In this document: positions 5,580 to 11,992 of the stretch, one piece after another | How the letters are laid out: each line of letters begins with the position of its first letter | Position numbering within the stretch: the first letter of the stretch is position 1 | Assembly (NCBI GenBank): GCA_026417715.1 | Contig: JAOACU010000010.1 | Location: 1 to 13,102, forward strand | Reading direction: 5' to 3' | DNA: 13,102 nucleotides | From: Anaerolineae bacterium | GTDB lineage: Bacteria; Chloroflexota; Anaerolineae; UBA4142 | Translations under genes and position numbers: made by a program | Notes under the pieces: model-generated | Seen by the model: only the letters and a program-made list of their open reading frames with translations | What the model was told of the DNA's origin: nothing | The model's database searches: none

Positions 5580-7343
5580 ATGTGGCTTGTGAGAATCAAC
5601 ATGACCGATCGGTCGTACACGTTGGAACCCGTCCCAGAAAAGTACAAGTATCTAGGCGGGCGCGGCTTGTCGTCTTCCATCGTCGCCGATGAAGTTCCCC
5701 CACTCTGCCATCCCCTCGGACCGAACAACAAAGCAGTCTTTGCCCCTGGCATCGTCACTGGCACACCCGCCGCCACCTCCGCGCGCATCTCAGTTGGCGC
5801 CAAGTCGCCACTCACCGGCGGCATCAAAGAATCGAACGCTGGTTCCTCGTGGGCAAATGATCTTGCCTCGCTGCGCATCAAAGCACTCATCGTCGAAGGA
5901 CAACCCAAGGAGAAAGGCAAGTTCTGGGGCGCGTACATTTCTTGGGACGCGAGCGCGGGCAAACCCAAGATCGAGTTCTTCGATGCGACTGAGTACACCG
6001 GCAAAAATCTCTACGATGTGTTTCCGCAAGTGTACGCGCGCTTTGGCGAGAGGATTTCGATTGCCGGCTGTGGCGTTGCCGGCGAGTTTCGCTACGGCAA
6101 CGCGGGCATCGTCTTCAACGATCTTGCCAAACGTCCGAGTCGTTATTCCGGTCGCGGTGGCTTGGGATCGGTGTTGGGAAGCAAGGGATTGAAATTCATC
6201 GTGCTGAATGATCAAGGTTCGCCGGGTGTCGAAATCGTGGACAAGGCACTCTTTGATCAAGGTCGCAAGAAAATGATTGACGCCTTGCGCACGCACGACA
6301 TCACCAAACCCAAAGGCGGTCTCAACACCTACGGCACAGCGGTCCTCATCAACATTCTGAACGAAGCCGGCGGTTTGCCCACGCGCAACTTTTCGAGCGG
6401 ACGATTCGAAGGCGCTGCCAAGATCGCGGGCGAAGCGATCTTCGAGGGCGTGAAGCAACGTCTGGGCAAAGAGACTTATAATCACGCCTGCAGTCCCGGT
6501 TGCATTATCCAATGCTCCAACACGTGGTACGATGAGAACGGCAAAGAGGTAGCATCGTGCGTCGAGTACGAATCGGACTGGGCGCTGGGTGCGAATTGTG
6601 GCATTGACAATCTCGACGCTATCGCCCAAATGGTGTACCTGTGCAACGCCTACGGCTTGGACACGATTGAAACTGGTGCGACGATTGGTGTGGCGATGGA
6701 AGCCGGCGTGGTGCCGTTTGGCGATGCGCAAGGCGCGATCAACCTGATTCACGAGATGGGCAAGGGTACGCCGATGGGTCGCATTCTCGGTGCCGGCACC
6801 GGCCCGGCGGGCCAAGTGCTTGGCGTCACGCGCGTTCCTGCGGTCAAGGGACAAGGAATGCCGGCGTACGAACCGCGCGCGGTCAAAGGCATCGGCATCA
6901 CGTACGCGACGAGCACGATGGGCGCGGATCACACGGCGGGCTACACGATTGCGCCGGAAATCTTGGGGGTCAGCGGCAAACAAGACCCACTCACGCCCGA
7001 AGGCAAAGCCGGACTCAGTCGCGGTTTCCAAGCCGCCACCGCGTTCATTGACTCGACAGGACACTGCCTGTTCATCGCGTTCGCTGTGCTGGACATTCCG
7101 AGCGGAATGGAAGGAATGGTCGAAGAGTGCAATGGCGTGCTGGGTACAAAGTGGACGACGGACGATGTGGGCAAAATCGGCGCCGAGATTCTCAAGCGAG
7201 AGCGCGCGTTCAACGAAGCCGCTGGTCTCACCAAACAACACGATCGCGTGCCCGAGTTTATGAAGATCGAGCCGTTACCACCACACAACCAAGTTTTCGA
7301 TGTGCCTGACGCCGCGCTCGATTCGGTGTATGGCGAATTGTAA
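5580..7343 (+). CDS. aor: Aldehyde:ferredoxin oxidoreductase family tungstoenzyme
   Basis: AOR-family enzymes bind a bis-tungstopterin and one [4Fe-4S] cluster, and oxidise aldehydes to carboxylates with ferredoxin as acceptor. The 587-residue length is normal. The N-terminal tungstopterin region contains LGGRGLSS (about 26-33) and the GAKSPLTGG stretch. Cluster ligands are visible as Cys304, Cys308 and Cys312 in ACSPGCIIQCSN and Cys496 in GHCLF. The segment EYESDWALGANCGIDN and the later YATSTMGADHTAGY match the conserved pterin-binding parts. Two features differ from the textbook Pyrococcus enzyme: the cysteine spacing is C-x3-C-x3-C, not C-x2-C-x3-C, and MGADH replaces the common RGACH. 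The substrate is therefore open, and members of this superfamily also act on aromatic or other compounds. The ATG follows AAGGAAGGAG. It is the first gene of an operon with a radical SAM maturase and two MoaD-like proteins. Confidence 0.9.
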   Translation: MWLVRINMTDRSYTLEPVPEKYKYLGGRGLSSSIVADEVPPLCHPLGPNNKAVFAPGIVTGTPAATSARISVGAKSPLTGGIKESNAGSSWANDLASLRIKALIVEGQPKEKGKFWGAYISWDASAGKPKIEFFDATEYTGKNLYDVFPQVYARFGERISIAGCGVAGEFRYGNAGIVFNDLAKRPSRYSGRGGLGSVLGSKGLKFIVLNDQGSPGVEIVDKALFDQGRKKMIDALRTHDITKPKGGLNTYGTAVLINILNEAGGLPTRNFSSGRFEGAAKIAGEAIFEGVKQRLGKETYNHACSPGCIIQCSNTWYDENGKEVASCVEYESDWALGANCGIDNLDAIAQMVYLCNAYGLDTIETGATIGVAMEAGVVPFGDAQGAINLIHEMGKGTPMGRILGAGTGPAGQVLGVTRVPAVKGQGMPAYEPRAVKGIGITYATSTMGADHTAGYTIAPEILGVSGKQDPLTPEGKAGLSRGFQAATAFIDSTGHCLFIAFAVLDIPSGMEGMVEECNGVLGTKWTTDDVGKIGAEILKRERAFNEAAGLTKQHDRVPEFMKIEPLPPHNQVFDVPDAALDSVYGEL

Positions 7344-7349
7344 CGACGC

Positions 7350-7410
7350 GAGACCTCACAGATCAGGTAGGACAAGTTTAAAACTTGTCCTACTAGACCT
7401 GTGAGGTCTC
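7350..7410. repeat. 30-base near-perfect palindrome between the AOR and radical SAM genes
   Basis: The arms at 7350-7379 and 7381-7410 are inverted copies agreeing at 27 of 30 positions around a single central base. The core includes GGACAAGTTT and its complement. As RNA this gives a very stable hairpin ending nine bases before the radical SAM start codon. There is no T run, so simple termination is unlikely; mRNA processing, stabilisation or a dispersed palindromic element are options. Confidence 0.85.
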
Positions 7411-7419
7411 TTGATTTGA

Positions 7420-8607
7420 ATGACACTTGCAAAAACCGACTCTGCAGGTCGGCTGATTCTCGATAACGCGTTTCTCGAACGTCGTCACATCCAACTCGAT
7501 GCCGAGTACTGGCTCGACGAACGCGACGGCGATTTGATTTTGCATCCGCGTCGTCCCGATGTGCGCAAACTGTACATCGAAGCGACGACGGGTTGCAACT
7601 TGCAATGCCGCACGTGCATTCGCAACGTGTGGAGCGATCCGATCGCGCTGATGACACCCGAAACGTTCGCGCGCATCGTGGATGACCTGAACGCGTTCCC
7701 TGAACTCAAGCGCGTGATTTTCACGAGTTTCGGCGAACCGCTCACGCACCCGCGCATCCTCGATATGATCGCGGCGATTCGTCAGCGCGATCTTGCGGTG
7801 ACGCTTGGCACGAACGGTTTGTTGCTCACGCCGCCAATGTCGCGCGAACTGATACGCTTGGGTGTGGATCGTCTCGTCGTTTCGGTGGATGGTGTCAAGC
7901 CCGAAACGTATGCCGATATTCGCGGCGCGCAACTTGGTACCGTGCTCGACAATTTGCGCGCGTTCAACGATGCCAAGCGTCAACTTGGCTCACTCACGCC
8001 GGCGCTCGGCATCGAATTCGTCGTCTTGCGTAGCAACATCGGCGAACTTGCCGAGTTGTCGCGTTTAGCAAGTCACTTGAACGCGGCGCGCGTGTTGGTC
8101 AGCAACGTCCTGCCCTACACTGCCGAAATGCGCGAGCAAATTTTGTATGGTTATCAGCCGCAAGAGCCGTTCAAAGCCGGCGGCTGGCCCGTCCGCGCCG
8201 ATGCGTGGGTGATGTGGGGCACGCTCGAATTGCCGCGAATGCACTGGGGCGCGGAACGGCGTTGTCGCTTCGTGCAAGACCGCGCGATGGTCATCAGTTG
8301 GGATGGTGGTGTGACGCCGTGCTACGCGCTGTCGCACAACTATTCGTACTATGCAATTGATGGTGTGCCCAAGCGCGTCACGCGTTACGTCTTAGGTAGC
8401 GTGAATACGCAGTCGCTTGCAGAAATTTGGATGTCTGAAAATTACGTGCGCTTTCGCAGTGAGGTGCGCGGCTTTCATTTCCCCTCGTGTCCCGATTGTG
8501 ATTTGCGCGCGACGTGCGATTTGCGTCAACGCAACGAGGGATGTTGGGGATGGAATCCCTCCTGCGCCGATTGTCTGTGGGCACAAGACATCGTGCGGTG
8601 TCCGTGA
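7420..8607 (+). CDS. Radical SAM/SPASM protein, probable tungsten oxidoreductase maturase
   Basis: The 395-residue protein carries the radical SAM [4Fe-4S] motif CNLQCRTC with Cys59, Cys63 and Cys66. The SFGEPLTHP stretch and the GTNGLLL, VSVDG and IEFVVLRSN strands follow, as in the SAM-binding barrel. The C-terminal SPASM/twitch-like region is rich in cysteine: Cys282, Cys301, Cys357, Cys360, Cys366, Cys375, Cys382, Cys385 and Cys394, enough for auxiliary clusters. A radical SAM family encoded next to AOR-type enzymes is known and named as a tungsten cofactor oxidoreductase maturase. Position directly after the AOR gene and before two MoaD-like genes fits that family. Its exact reaction is not established to my knowledge. 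No good ribosome site precedes the ATG; the nearest GAGG is about 14 bases away, inside the upstream palindrome, so translation may depend on how that structure folds. Confidence 0.88.
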   Translation: MTLAKTDSAGRLILDNAFLERRHIQLDAEYWLDERDGDLILHPRRPDVRKLYIEATTGCNLQCRTCIRNVWSDPIALMTPETFARIVDDLNAFPELKRVIFTSFGEPLTHPRILDMIAAIRQRDLAVTLGTNGLLLTPPMSRELIRLGVDRLVVSVDGVKPETYADIRGAQLGTVLDNLRAFNDAKRQLGSLTPALGIEFVVLRSNIGELAELSRLASHLNAARVLVSNVLPYTAEMREQILYGYQPQEPFKAGGWPVRADAWVMWGTLELPRMHWGAERRCRFVQDRAMVISWDGGVTPCYALSHNYSYYAIDGVPKRVTRYVLGSVNTQSLAEIWMSENYVRFRSEVRGFHFPSCPDCDLRATCDLRQRNEGCWGWNPSCADCLWAQDIVRCP

Positions 8608-8614
8608 TGATTCC

Positions 8615-8643
8615 GTAGGGGCGAAGCACCGCTTCGCCCCTAC
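8615..8643. repeat. 13-base perfect inverted repeat between the maturase and first MoaD-like gene
   Basis: GTAGGGGCGAAGC (8615-8627) and GCTTCGCCCCTAC (8631-8643) are exact inverted copies around ACC. The GTAGGGGCGAAGC word resembles dispersed intergenic repeats seen in cyanobacteria and Chloroflexota. It begins seven bases after the maturase stop and would form a stable mRNA hairpin without a T run. Confidence 0.85.
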
Positions 8644-8657
8644 TACAAGGAAAAACA

Positions 8658-8897
8658 ATGATCGTTCGTGTGCGTTTGTATGCCAATCTGGCACAATATC
8701 GTCCAAACACCAAAGCCGGACAACCGTTTGACGTTGAACTTGCGCCGGGCAGTACGCTCGACGATTTGGTTGCGCATTTGCAACTACCACGTGACCAAGT
8801 CAAGGTGATGTTCGTCAACGGCATCGCGCGCGCGCCCGATACGCCGCTTCAACCCGGCGACGAGGTGGGCATCTTTTCTCCGATTGGAGGTGGCTAA
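8658..8897 (+). CDS. MoaD/ThiS-family sulfur-carrier-like protein ending in Gly-Gly
   Basis: A 79-residue beta-grasp protein. It starts with a short first strand (IVRVRLYANLAQY) and has the loop PGSTLDDLVAHLQLP and the strand VKVMFVNGIAR. It ends PGDEVGIFSPIGGG, the C-terminal glycines used by MoaD and ThiS to form an acyl-adenylate and then a thiocarboxylate. MoaD supplies the dithiolene sulfurs of molybdopterin. Here, beside an AOR and its maturase, it may serve the tungstopterin specifically. The ATG follows AAGGA at good spacing, and the next gene begins one base after the stop. No MoaE or activating enzyme is in the window. Confidence 0.9.
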   Translation: MIVRVRLYANLAQYRPNTKAGQPFDVELAPGSTLDDLVAHLQLPRDQVKVMFVNGIARAPDTPLQPGDEVGIFSPIGGG

Positions 8898-8898
8898 C

Positions 8899-9297
8899 GT
8901 GAGCATCGTCATTGACACGTGGTTGTACGGCGAGTTGGCAAAGTACGGTGGCGATCCGTCGCAAACCGTGTTCGCCAATCCCAAAGTTGAATTGCCCGAT
9001 GGTAGCACACTTGCCGATTTGTTGAACGCGCTACACTTGCCGACCGAACAGCGCGGCATCACGTTCATCAACGGACAATTGAGCGCGATGCCGGGCTTGC
9101 AACCCGATTTGACGCATCGTTTGCACGATGGCGATCGCGTCGCGTTCTTCCACCTCAAAAGTATGTGGCCCTTCCAGTATCGGCATGGCGTCGCGATGAT
9201 ACCAGAGATGTCAAGCGCGATGCTAGCGAATCGCGATCAAGGTTTGCATCACACCTACTCTGATCCGCAATCCGATTCTGGGCGCGCGTCGGGTTAA
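8899..9297 (+). CDS. Second MoaD/ThiS-like protein with a long C-terminal extension and no terminal Gly-Gly
   Basis: From the GTG at 8899 the protein has 132 residues. This start follows GGAGGTGG and the stop of the previous gene (one-base gap); a TTG at 8884 in the same frame overlaps that gene and is less likely. Residues 1 to about 87 look like a beta-grasp fold: LPDGSTLADLLNALHLP, then GITFINGQL, then HDGDRVAFFH, which lines up with the end of MoaD. Where MoaD would end in Gly-Gly, this protein runs on for about 45 residues (KSMWPFQYRHGVAMIPEM and a polar tail ending GRASG). It therefore probably does not act as a normal sulfur carrier unless it is trimmed. A binding or scaffold role for the AOR or maturase is an inference from gene order. 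Confidence 0.8.
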   Translation: MSIVIDTWLYGELAKYGGDPSQTVFANPKVELPDGSTLADLLNALHLPTEQRGITFINGQLSAMPGLQPDLTHRLHDGDRVAFFHLKSMWPFQYRHGVAMIPEMSSAMLANRDQGLHHTYSDPQSDSGRASG

Positions 9298-9304
9298 ATC
9301 ATTT

Positions 9305-9333
9305 TTGGTTATTTTTGAACTGTTGAGTATAAT
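9305..9333 (+). promoter_or_regulatory. Candidate promoter upstream of the small gene at 9465
   Basis: A perfect -10 box TATAAT lies at 9328-9333. A weak -35 (TTGGTT, 9305-9310) is 17 bases upstream. Transcription from about 9340 would run through the palindromic element at 9376-9455 before the next gene. Confidence 0.5.
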
Positions 9334-9375
9334 TAATAACTAATGGTGTTAGTTCAAGCGAAACGATTGGTGATT

Positions 9376-9455
9376 TTGTCACGCTGAGCGCAGCGAAGCG
9401 TCTCGCAAAGTTCTTTGAGAGATTCTTCGCTCCCTTCGGTCGCTCAGAATGACAA
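9376..9455. repeat. REP-like palindromic intergenic element
   Basis: The outer arms TTGTCACGCTGAGCG and CGCTCAGAATGACAA are inverted copies with two mismatches. Between them, words such as CAGCGAAGCG, CTTTGAGAGATTCTTCGC and CTTCGGTCG also pair partly. Elements with GAATGAC/GTCATTCTGAGCG ends are frequent between genes in Chloroflexota and other phyla. It may be a mobile non-coding repeat. It ends ten bases before the small gene's first possible start. Confidence 0.75.
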
Positions 9456-9464
9456 CGCGTATCA

Positions 9465-9734
9465 TTGGTTAAAAAAACCGTGAAGCCGACGAATAAACGC
9501 GTAGTTGAGATGGATGACGAATTGCGAACCGAGTACGATTTGCGCGAACTGCTCAAAGGTGGTGTTCGGGGCAAATACGTTGCACGTTATCGTGCCGGTA
9601 CGAATCTGGTACTGCTTGATCCTGATATAGCCAAAGCATTTCCTAATGAAGCGGCTGTGAATGAAGCCCTGCGCTTGGTCATACGTTTGACCCAAATTCA
9701 ACGTGGCAAGAAAGCAAGCATAGCGAAAACCTAA
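9465..9734 (+). CDS. Small conserved-looking protein of unknown function
   Basis: The frame gives 89 residues from a TTG at 9465, or 74 from the first ATG at 9510 (MDDELRTEYDLRELLKGG). The motif EYDLRELLKGGVRGKY, then YRAGTNLVLLDPDIAKAFP and AVNEALRLV, resembles a short family found widely in Chloroflexota and cyanobacteria, often near toxin-antitoxin genes and possibly antitoxin-like. I know no proven function. No PIN, RelE or other toxin gene lies next to it, so it stands alone here. The upstream start would place 15 basic residues (KKTVKPTNKR) before the conserved part. No clear ribosome site supports either start. A strong terminator follows at 9771-9823. Confidence 0.65.
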   Translation: MVKKTVKPTNKRVVEMDDELRTEYDLRELLKGGVRGKYVARYRAGTNLVLLDPDIAKAFPNEAAVNEALRLVIRLTQIQRGKKASIAKT

Positions 9735-9770
9735 AGGGGATTGGGCTAACTATCAACCTACTTGTGGAGG

Positions 9771-9823
9771 AGCCGCACCGAATCACGCGCCATCTCGGCG
9801 TGTGTTTCGTCTGCGGCTTTTTT
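9771..9823 (+). terminator. Branched or long-stem intrinsic terminator before the decarboxylase operon
   Basis: AGCCGCA (9771-9777) pairs with TGCGGCT (9812-9818). Inside, CGAA pairs with TTCG and CACGC with GCGTG, and the outer stem runs into six T residues. It follows the small gene by about 36 bases and overlaps the open frame upstream of mmdA. This argues that mmdA begins further downstream. Confidence 0.75.
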
Positions 9824-9836
9824 GTGAGCCAAAATT

Positions 9837-9872
9837 GGACGGCGGTCGGCGGTCAGCCGTCAGCGGTCACAT
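9837..9872. repeat. GGTCGGC/GGTCAGC short-unit repeat upstream of mmdA
   Basis: Imperfect 7-base units (CGGCGGTCGG, CGGTCAGCCGTCAGCGGTCA) follow one another within 36 bases, just before the ribosome site of mmdA. No clear promoter is visible between the terminator and the mmdA ATG, so the operon's promoter could lie inside or be hidden by this repeat. Confidence 0.55.
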
Positions 9873-9886
9873 TGGGAGAATGGTCA

Positions 9887-11428
9887 ATGAGTGATTACCT
9901 AACCAAACTGCGCGAACTGCGCGAAAAAGCAATGCAAGGTGGCGGACCTGAACGCATCAAACAACAACACGAACGCGGCAAACTCACCGCGCGCGAACGA
10001 CTCGCGTTGTTGCTCGACGAAGGATCGTTTCAGGAACTCGGCGCGCTCGCCACACACAACCTCACCGATTTTGGAATGGCGAATCAACGTTTTCCCGGCG
10101 ACGGCATCGTCACCGGCTTTGGTAAAATCAATGGTCGTCGGGTTGCGGTGTATGCACAAGATTTCACTGTGCTGGGTGGCTCGTTCTCCGAAGTGCAATC
10201 GAAAAAAATTCGCCACATCCAAGACCTTGCGCTCGAAAGTGGCATCCCGCTCATCGGCTTGAACGATTCCGGTGGCGCGCGCATCCAAGAAGGTGTGCGT
10301 TCGCTTGCGGCGTACGGCGAAGTGTTCACGCGCAACGTGCTTGCGTCCGGCGTGATTCCGCAGATCTCGGTGATTATGGGTCCGTGCGCGGGTGGCGCGG
10401 TGTACTCGCCCGCGCTGATGGACTTTGTCATTATGACGCGCCGCACGAGTTATATGTTCATCACCGGTCCCGAAGTGATCAAAGCGGTCACGGGCGAAGA
10501 CGTGACAATGCCCGACCTTGGTGGTCCGATGGTGCACAATGCCAAGAGCGGCGTCGCGCACCTGATTGCCGAAGACGAACACCACGCGATTGAACTTGTG
10601 AAACTATTGTTGAGTTACTTGCCGCAGAACAACACCGAAGACCCACCCCAAGTCGAGCCGTACGATCCCGCTGATCGAATGGACGAGCGCTTGAACACGA
10701 TTGTCCCCGAAGACGAAAACGAACCGTACGATGCGCATCAAGTAATCGAGATGGTGTTCGACCAACGCAGTTTCACCGAGATTCATCCGTACTATGCGCG
10801 CAATGCAATCGTCGGTTTTGCGCGACTCGATGGGTACGCGGTCGGTGTCGTTGCGAATCAACCCTCGCATCTTGCCGGTGTGCTCGACATTGATTCGAGT
10901 GACAAGATCGCGCGGTTTGTGCGGATTTGCGACGCGTTCAACATTCCCATTGTCACGTTCGTGGACACGCCCGGCTATTTGCCCGGTGTGGATCAAGAAC
11001 ACTATGGCATCATTCGTCACGGTGCCAAAGTGATCTTTGCGTACTGCGAAGCGACAGTGCCAAAAATTTCCGTCGTGATGCGCAAAGCGATTGGTGGCGC
11101 GTATCTGGCGATGAGTTCCAAGCAGATGCGTTGCGATTTGACACTTGCCTGGCCCACCGCACAAATCGCCGTGATGGGTGCCGATGGCGCCGTGCGTATT
11201 TTGTATCGCAAAGAATTGGCAGCGGGCGCTGATCCTGCTATCTTTGCCAAGTTCGAGCGTGAGTATCGCGAAAAATTCTTCAATCCGTATATGGCGGCAG
11301 ACTTGGGGCAGATTGACGAGATCATCGAACCGCGCGAAACGCGTCCCCGCCTCATTCGCGCGCTCGAAGTGTTGCGTACCAAAGTCAAACAAAATCCACC
11401 GAAGAAACACGGACTGATGCCAGTGTAG
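9887..11428 (+). CDS. mmdA: Acyl-CoA carboxyltransferase, probable methylmalonyl-CoA decarboxylase alpha subunit
   Basis: The 513-residue protein is a biotin-dependent carboxyltransferase of the PccB/MmdA family. N- and C-terminal crotonase-like halves are visible. The first has NDSGGARIQEGVRSLAAYGE and the GPCAGGAVYSPAL oxyanion glycines; the second has FVDTPGYLPG, then KAIGGAYLAMSS and the PTAQIAVMGADGAV end motif. On its own the family cannot be split between propionyl-CoA carboxylase and methylmalonyl-CoA decarboxylase. The following genes (OadG-like, biotin carrier, OadB-like) point to the Na+-translocating decarboxylase, in which this subunit transfers the CO2 group from methylmalonyl-CoA to biotin. 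The ATG at 9887 follows GGGAG. The frame is open 41 codons further up, but that stretch covers a terminator and a repeat and is not like the family. Confidence 0.9.
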   Translation: MSDYLTKLRELREKAMQGGGPERIKQQHERGKLTARERLALLLDEGSFQELGALATHNLTDFGMANQRFPGDGIVTGFGKINGRRVAVYAQDFTVLGGSFSEVQSKKIRHIQDLALESGIPLIGLNDSGGARIQEGVRSLAAYGEVFTRNVLASGVIPQISVIMGPCAGGAVYSPALMDFVIMTRRTSYMFITGPEVIKAVTGEDVTMPDLGGPMVHNAKSGVAHLIAEDEHHAIELVKLLLSYLPQNNTEDPPQVEPYDPADRMDERLNTIVPEDENEPYDAHQVIEMVFDQRSFTEIHPYYARNAIVGFARLDGYAVGVVANQPSHLAGVLDIDSSDKIARFVRICDAFNIPIVTFVDTPGYLPGVDQEHYGIIRHGAKVIFAYCEATVPKISVVMRKAIGGAYLAMSSKQMRCDLTLAWPTAQIAVMGADGAVRILYRKELAAGADPAIFAKFEREYREKFFNPYMAADLGQIDEIIEPRETRPRLIRALEVLRTKVKQNPPKKHGLMPV

Positions 11429-11538
11429 AGGGTACAGGGGTCAGGGGTCAGGGTACAGGAGTCAAGGAGTCGGGGAACAGAATCTGATCCCCGTACCCTG
11501 TACCCTGCCCCCTCGTACCCTGACCCTCTGAGGAAAAG
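11429..11538. repeat. Quasi-palindromic GGGTCAGGGTACA-unit repeat between mmdA and mmdD
   Basis: The first half, from 11429, is made of GGGTACAGG and GGTCAGG units. The second half, to about 11530, is their complement (CCCTGTACCCTG, CCCTGACCCTC), around a centre near 11475. The whole gap between the two genes could fold as one long imperfect hairpin. No gene is seen in it, and the ribosome site of mmdD begins at its end. Confidence 0.8.
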
Positions 11539-11540
11539 AT

Positions 11541-11879
11541 ATGGACTGGTTAAACATCGGACTACAACTCACCATCGTCGGAATGAGCATCGTCTTTTTT
11601 CTCCTCGCCGTGATGGCGTTGCTGATTGCGCTGTTGACGCGTTGGGATCGCGAGCCAGCATCGGTCGAGCCAGTGAGCGCGTCGCGCGAATTTCCCGAGG
11701 GCTTGGATGCAGACACACTTGCCGCGATCACGATTGCCGTGCGCGCGCATCGCATCACGTTGCGCAAACAAGCCGCGCCGGCGATGCGCAAGCATCAGCC
11801 CGGCACGTTGCCTAGTCGTTGGGTTGCCATCGGACGCGCGCGCCAAACAACAGGTTGGCAAAACCTACGTAGAAGGTAA
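11541..11879 (+). CDS. mmdD: Small membrane subunit (OadG/MmdD-like) of the Na+-pumping decarboxylase
   Basis: The 112-residue protein begins MDWLNIGLQLTIVGMSIVFF, and one membrane helix at about residues 8-32 is followed by an acidic/alanine-rich and then basic cytoplasmic tail. This is the layout of OadG gamma and MmdD delta subunits, which hold the carboxyltransferase and biotin carrier to the membrane beta subunit. The GMxxVFxxL pattern in the helix is typical. The ATG follows TGAGGAAAAG. Position between alpha and biotin carrier matches the mmdADECB order described in Veillonella, though no separate epsilon gene is seen. The C-terminal tail (VGLPSDARAK in another frame, not here) is not conserved, so the identification rests on the helix, size and gene order. 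Confidence 0.8.
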   Translation: MDWLNIGLQLTIVGMSIVFFLLAVMALLIALLTRWDREPASVEPVSASREFPEGLDADTLAAITIAVRAHRITLRKQAAPAMRKHQPGTLPSRWVAIGRARQTTGWQNLRRR

Positions 11880-11885
11880 CCAACC

Positions 11886-11976
11886 CTTTCGCGCCCTTTC
11901 GCGTCCTTTCGCGCCCTTTCGCGTTCTCTTTCGCGCCCTTTCGCGTCTTTTCGCGCCCTTTCGCGTATCTTTCGCG
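11886..11976. repeat. Tandem repeat (CTTTCGCGYC)n between mmdD and mmdC
   Basis: Nine copies of TTTCGCG occur at about 10-base intervals, from 11887 to 11976. Two places are out of phase by two or one base. Units alternate CTTTCGCGCC and CTTTCGCGTC. The array fills almost the whole gap inside the operon and ends just before the mmdC ribosome site. It is not a CRISPR array: the unit is short and there are no spacers. Confidence 0.9.
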
Positions 11977-11992
11977 TTAATGAGGTTAACCT

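Noticed and set aside
5790..7241. Long open frame (483 codons) on the minus strand inside the AOR gene
   Set aside because: It is the shadow of a strongly conserved AOR on the plus strand. Its translation is Arg/His-rich with no recognisable motif, as expected from codon bias.
9764..9886. Upstream extension of the mmdA frame (41 codons)
   Set aside because: It contains an intrinsic terminator and a GGTCAGC repeat, does not resemble family N-termini, and a good ATG with a ribosome site exists at 9887.
10604..11410. Open frame of 268 codons on the minus strand opposite mmdA
   Set aside because: It lies fully within the well-supported carboxyltransferase gene and shows no family motif.
11886..11976. 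Possible CRISPR array
   Set aside because: Units are about 10 bases, contiguous, with no unique spacers, and no cas gene is present.
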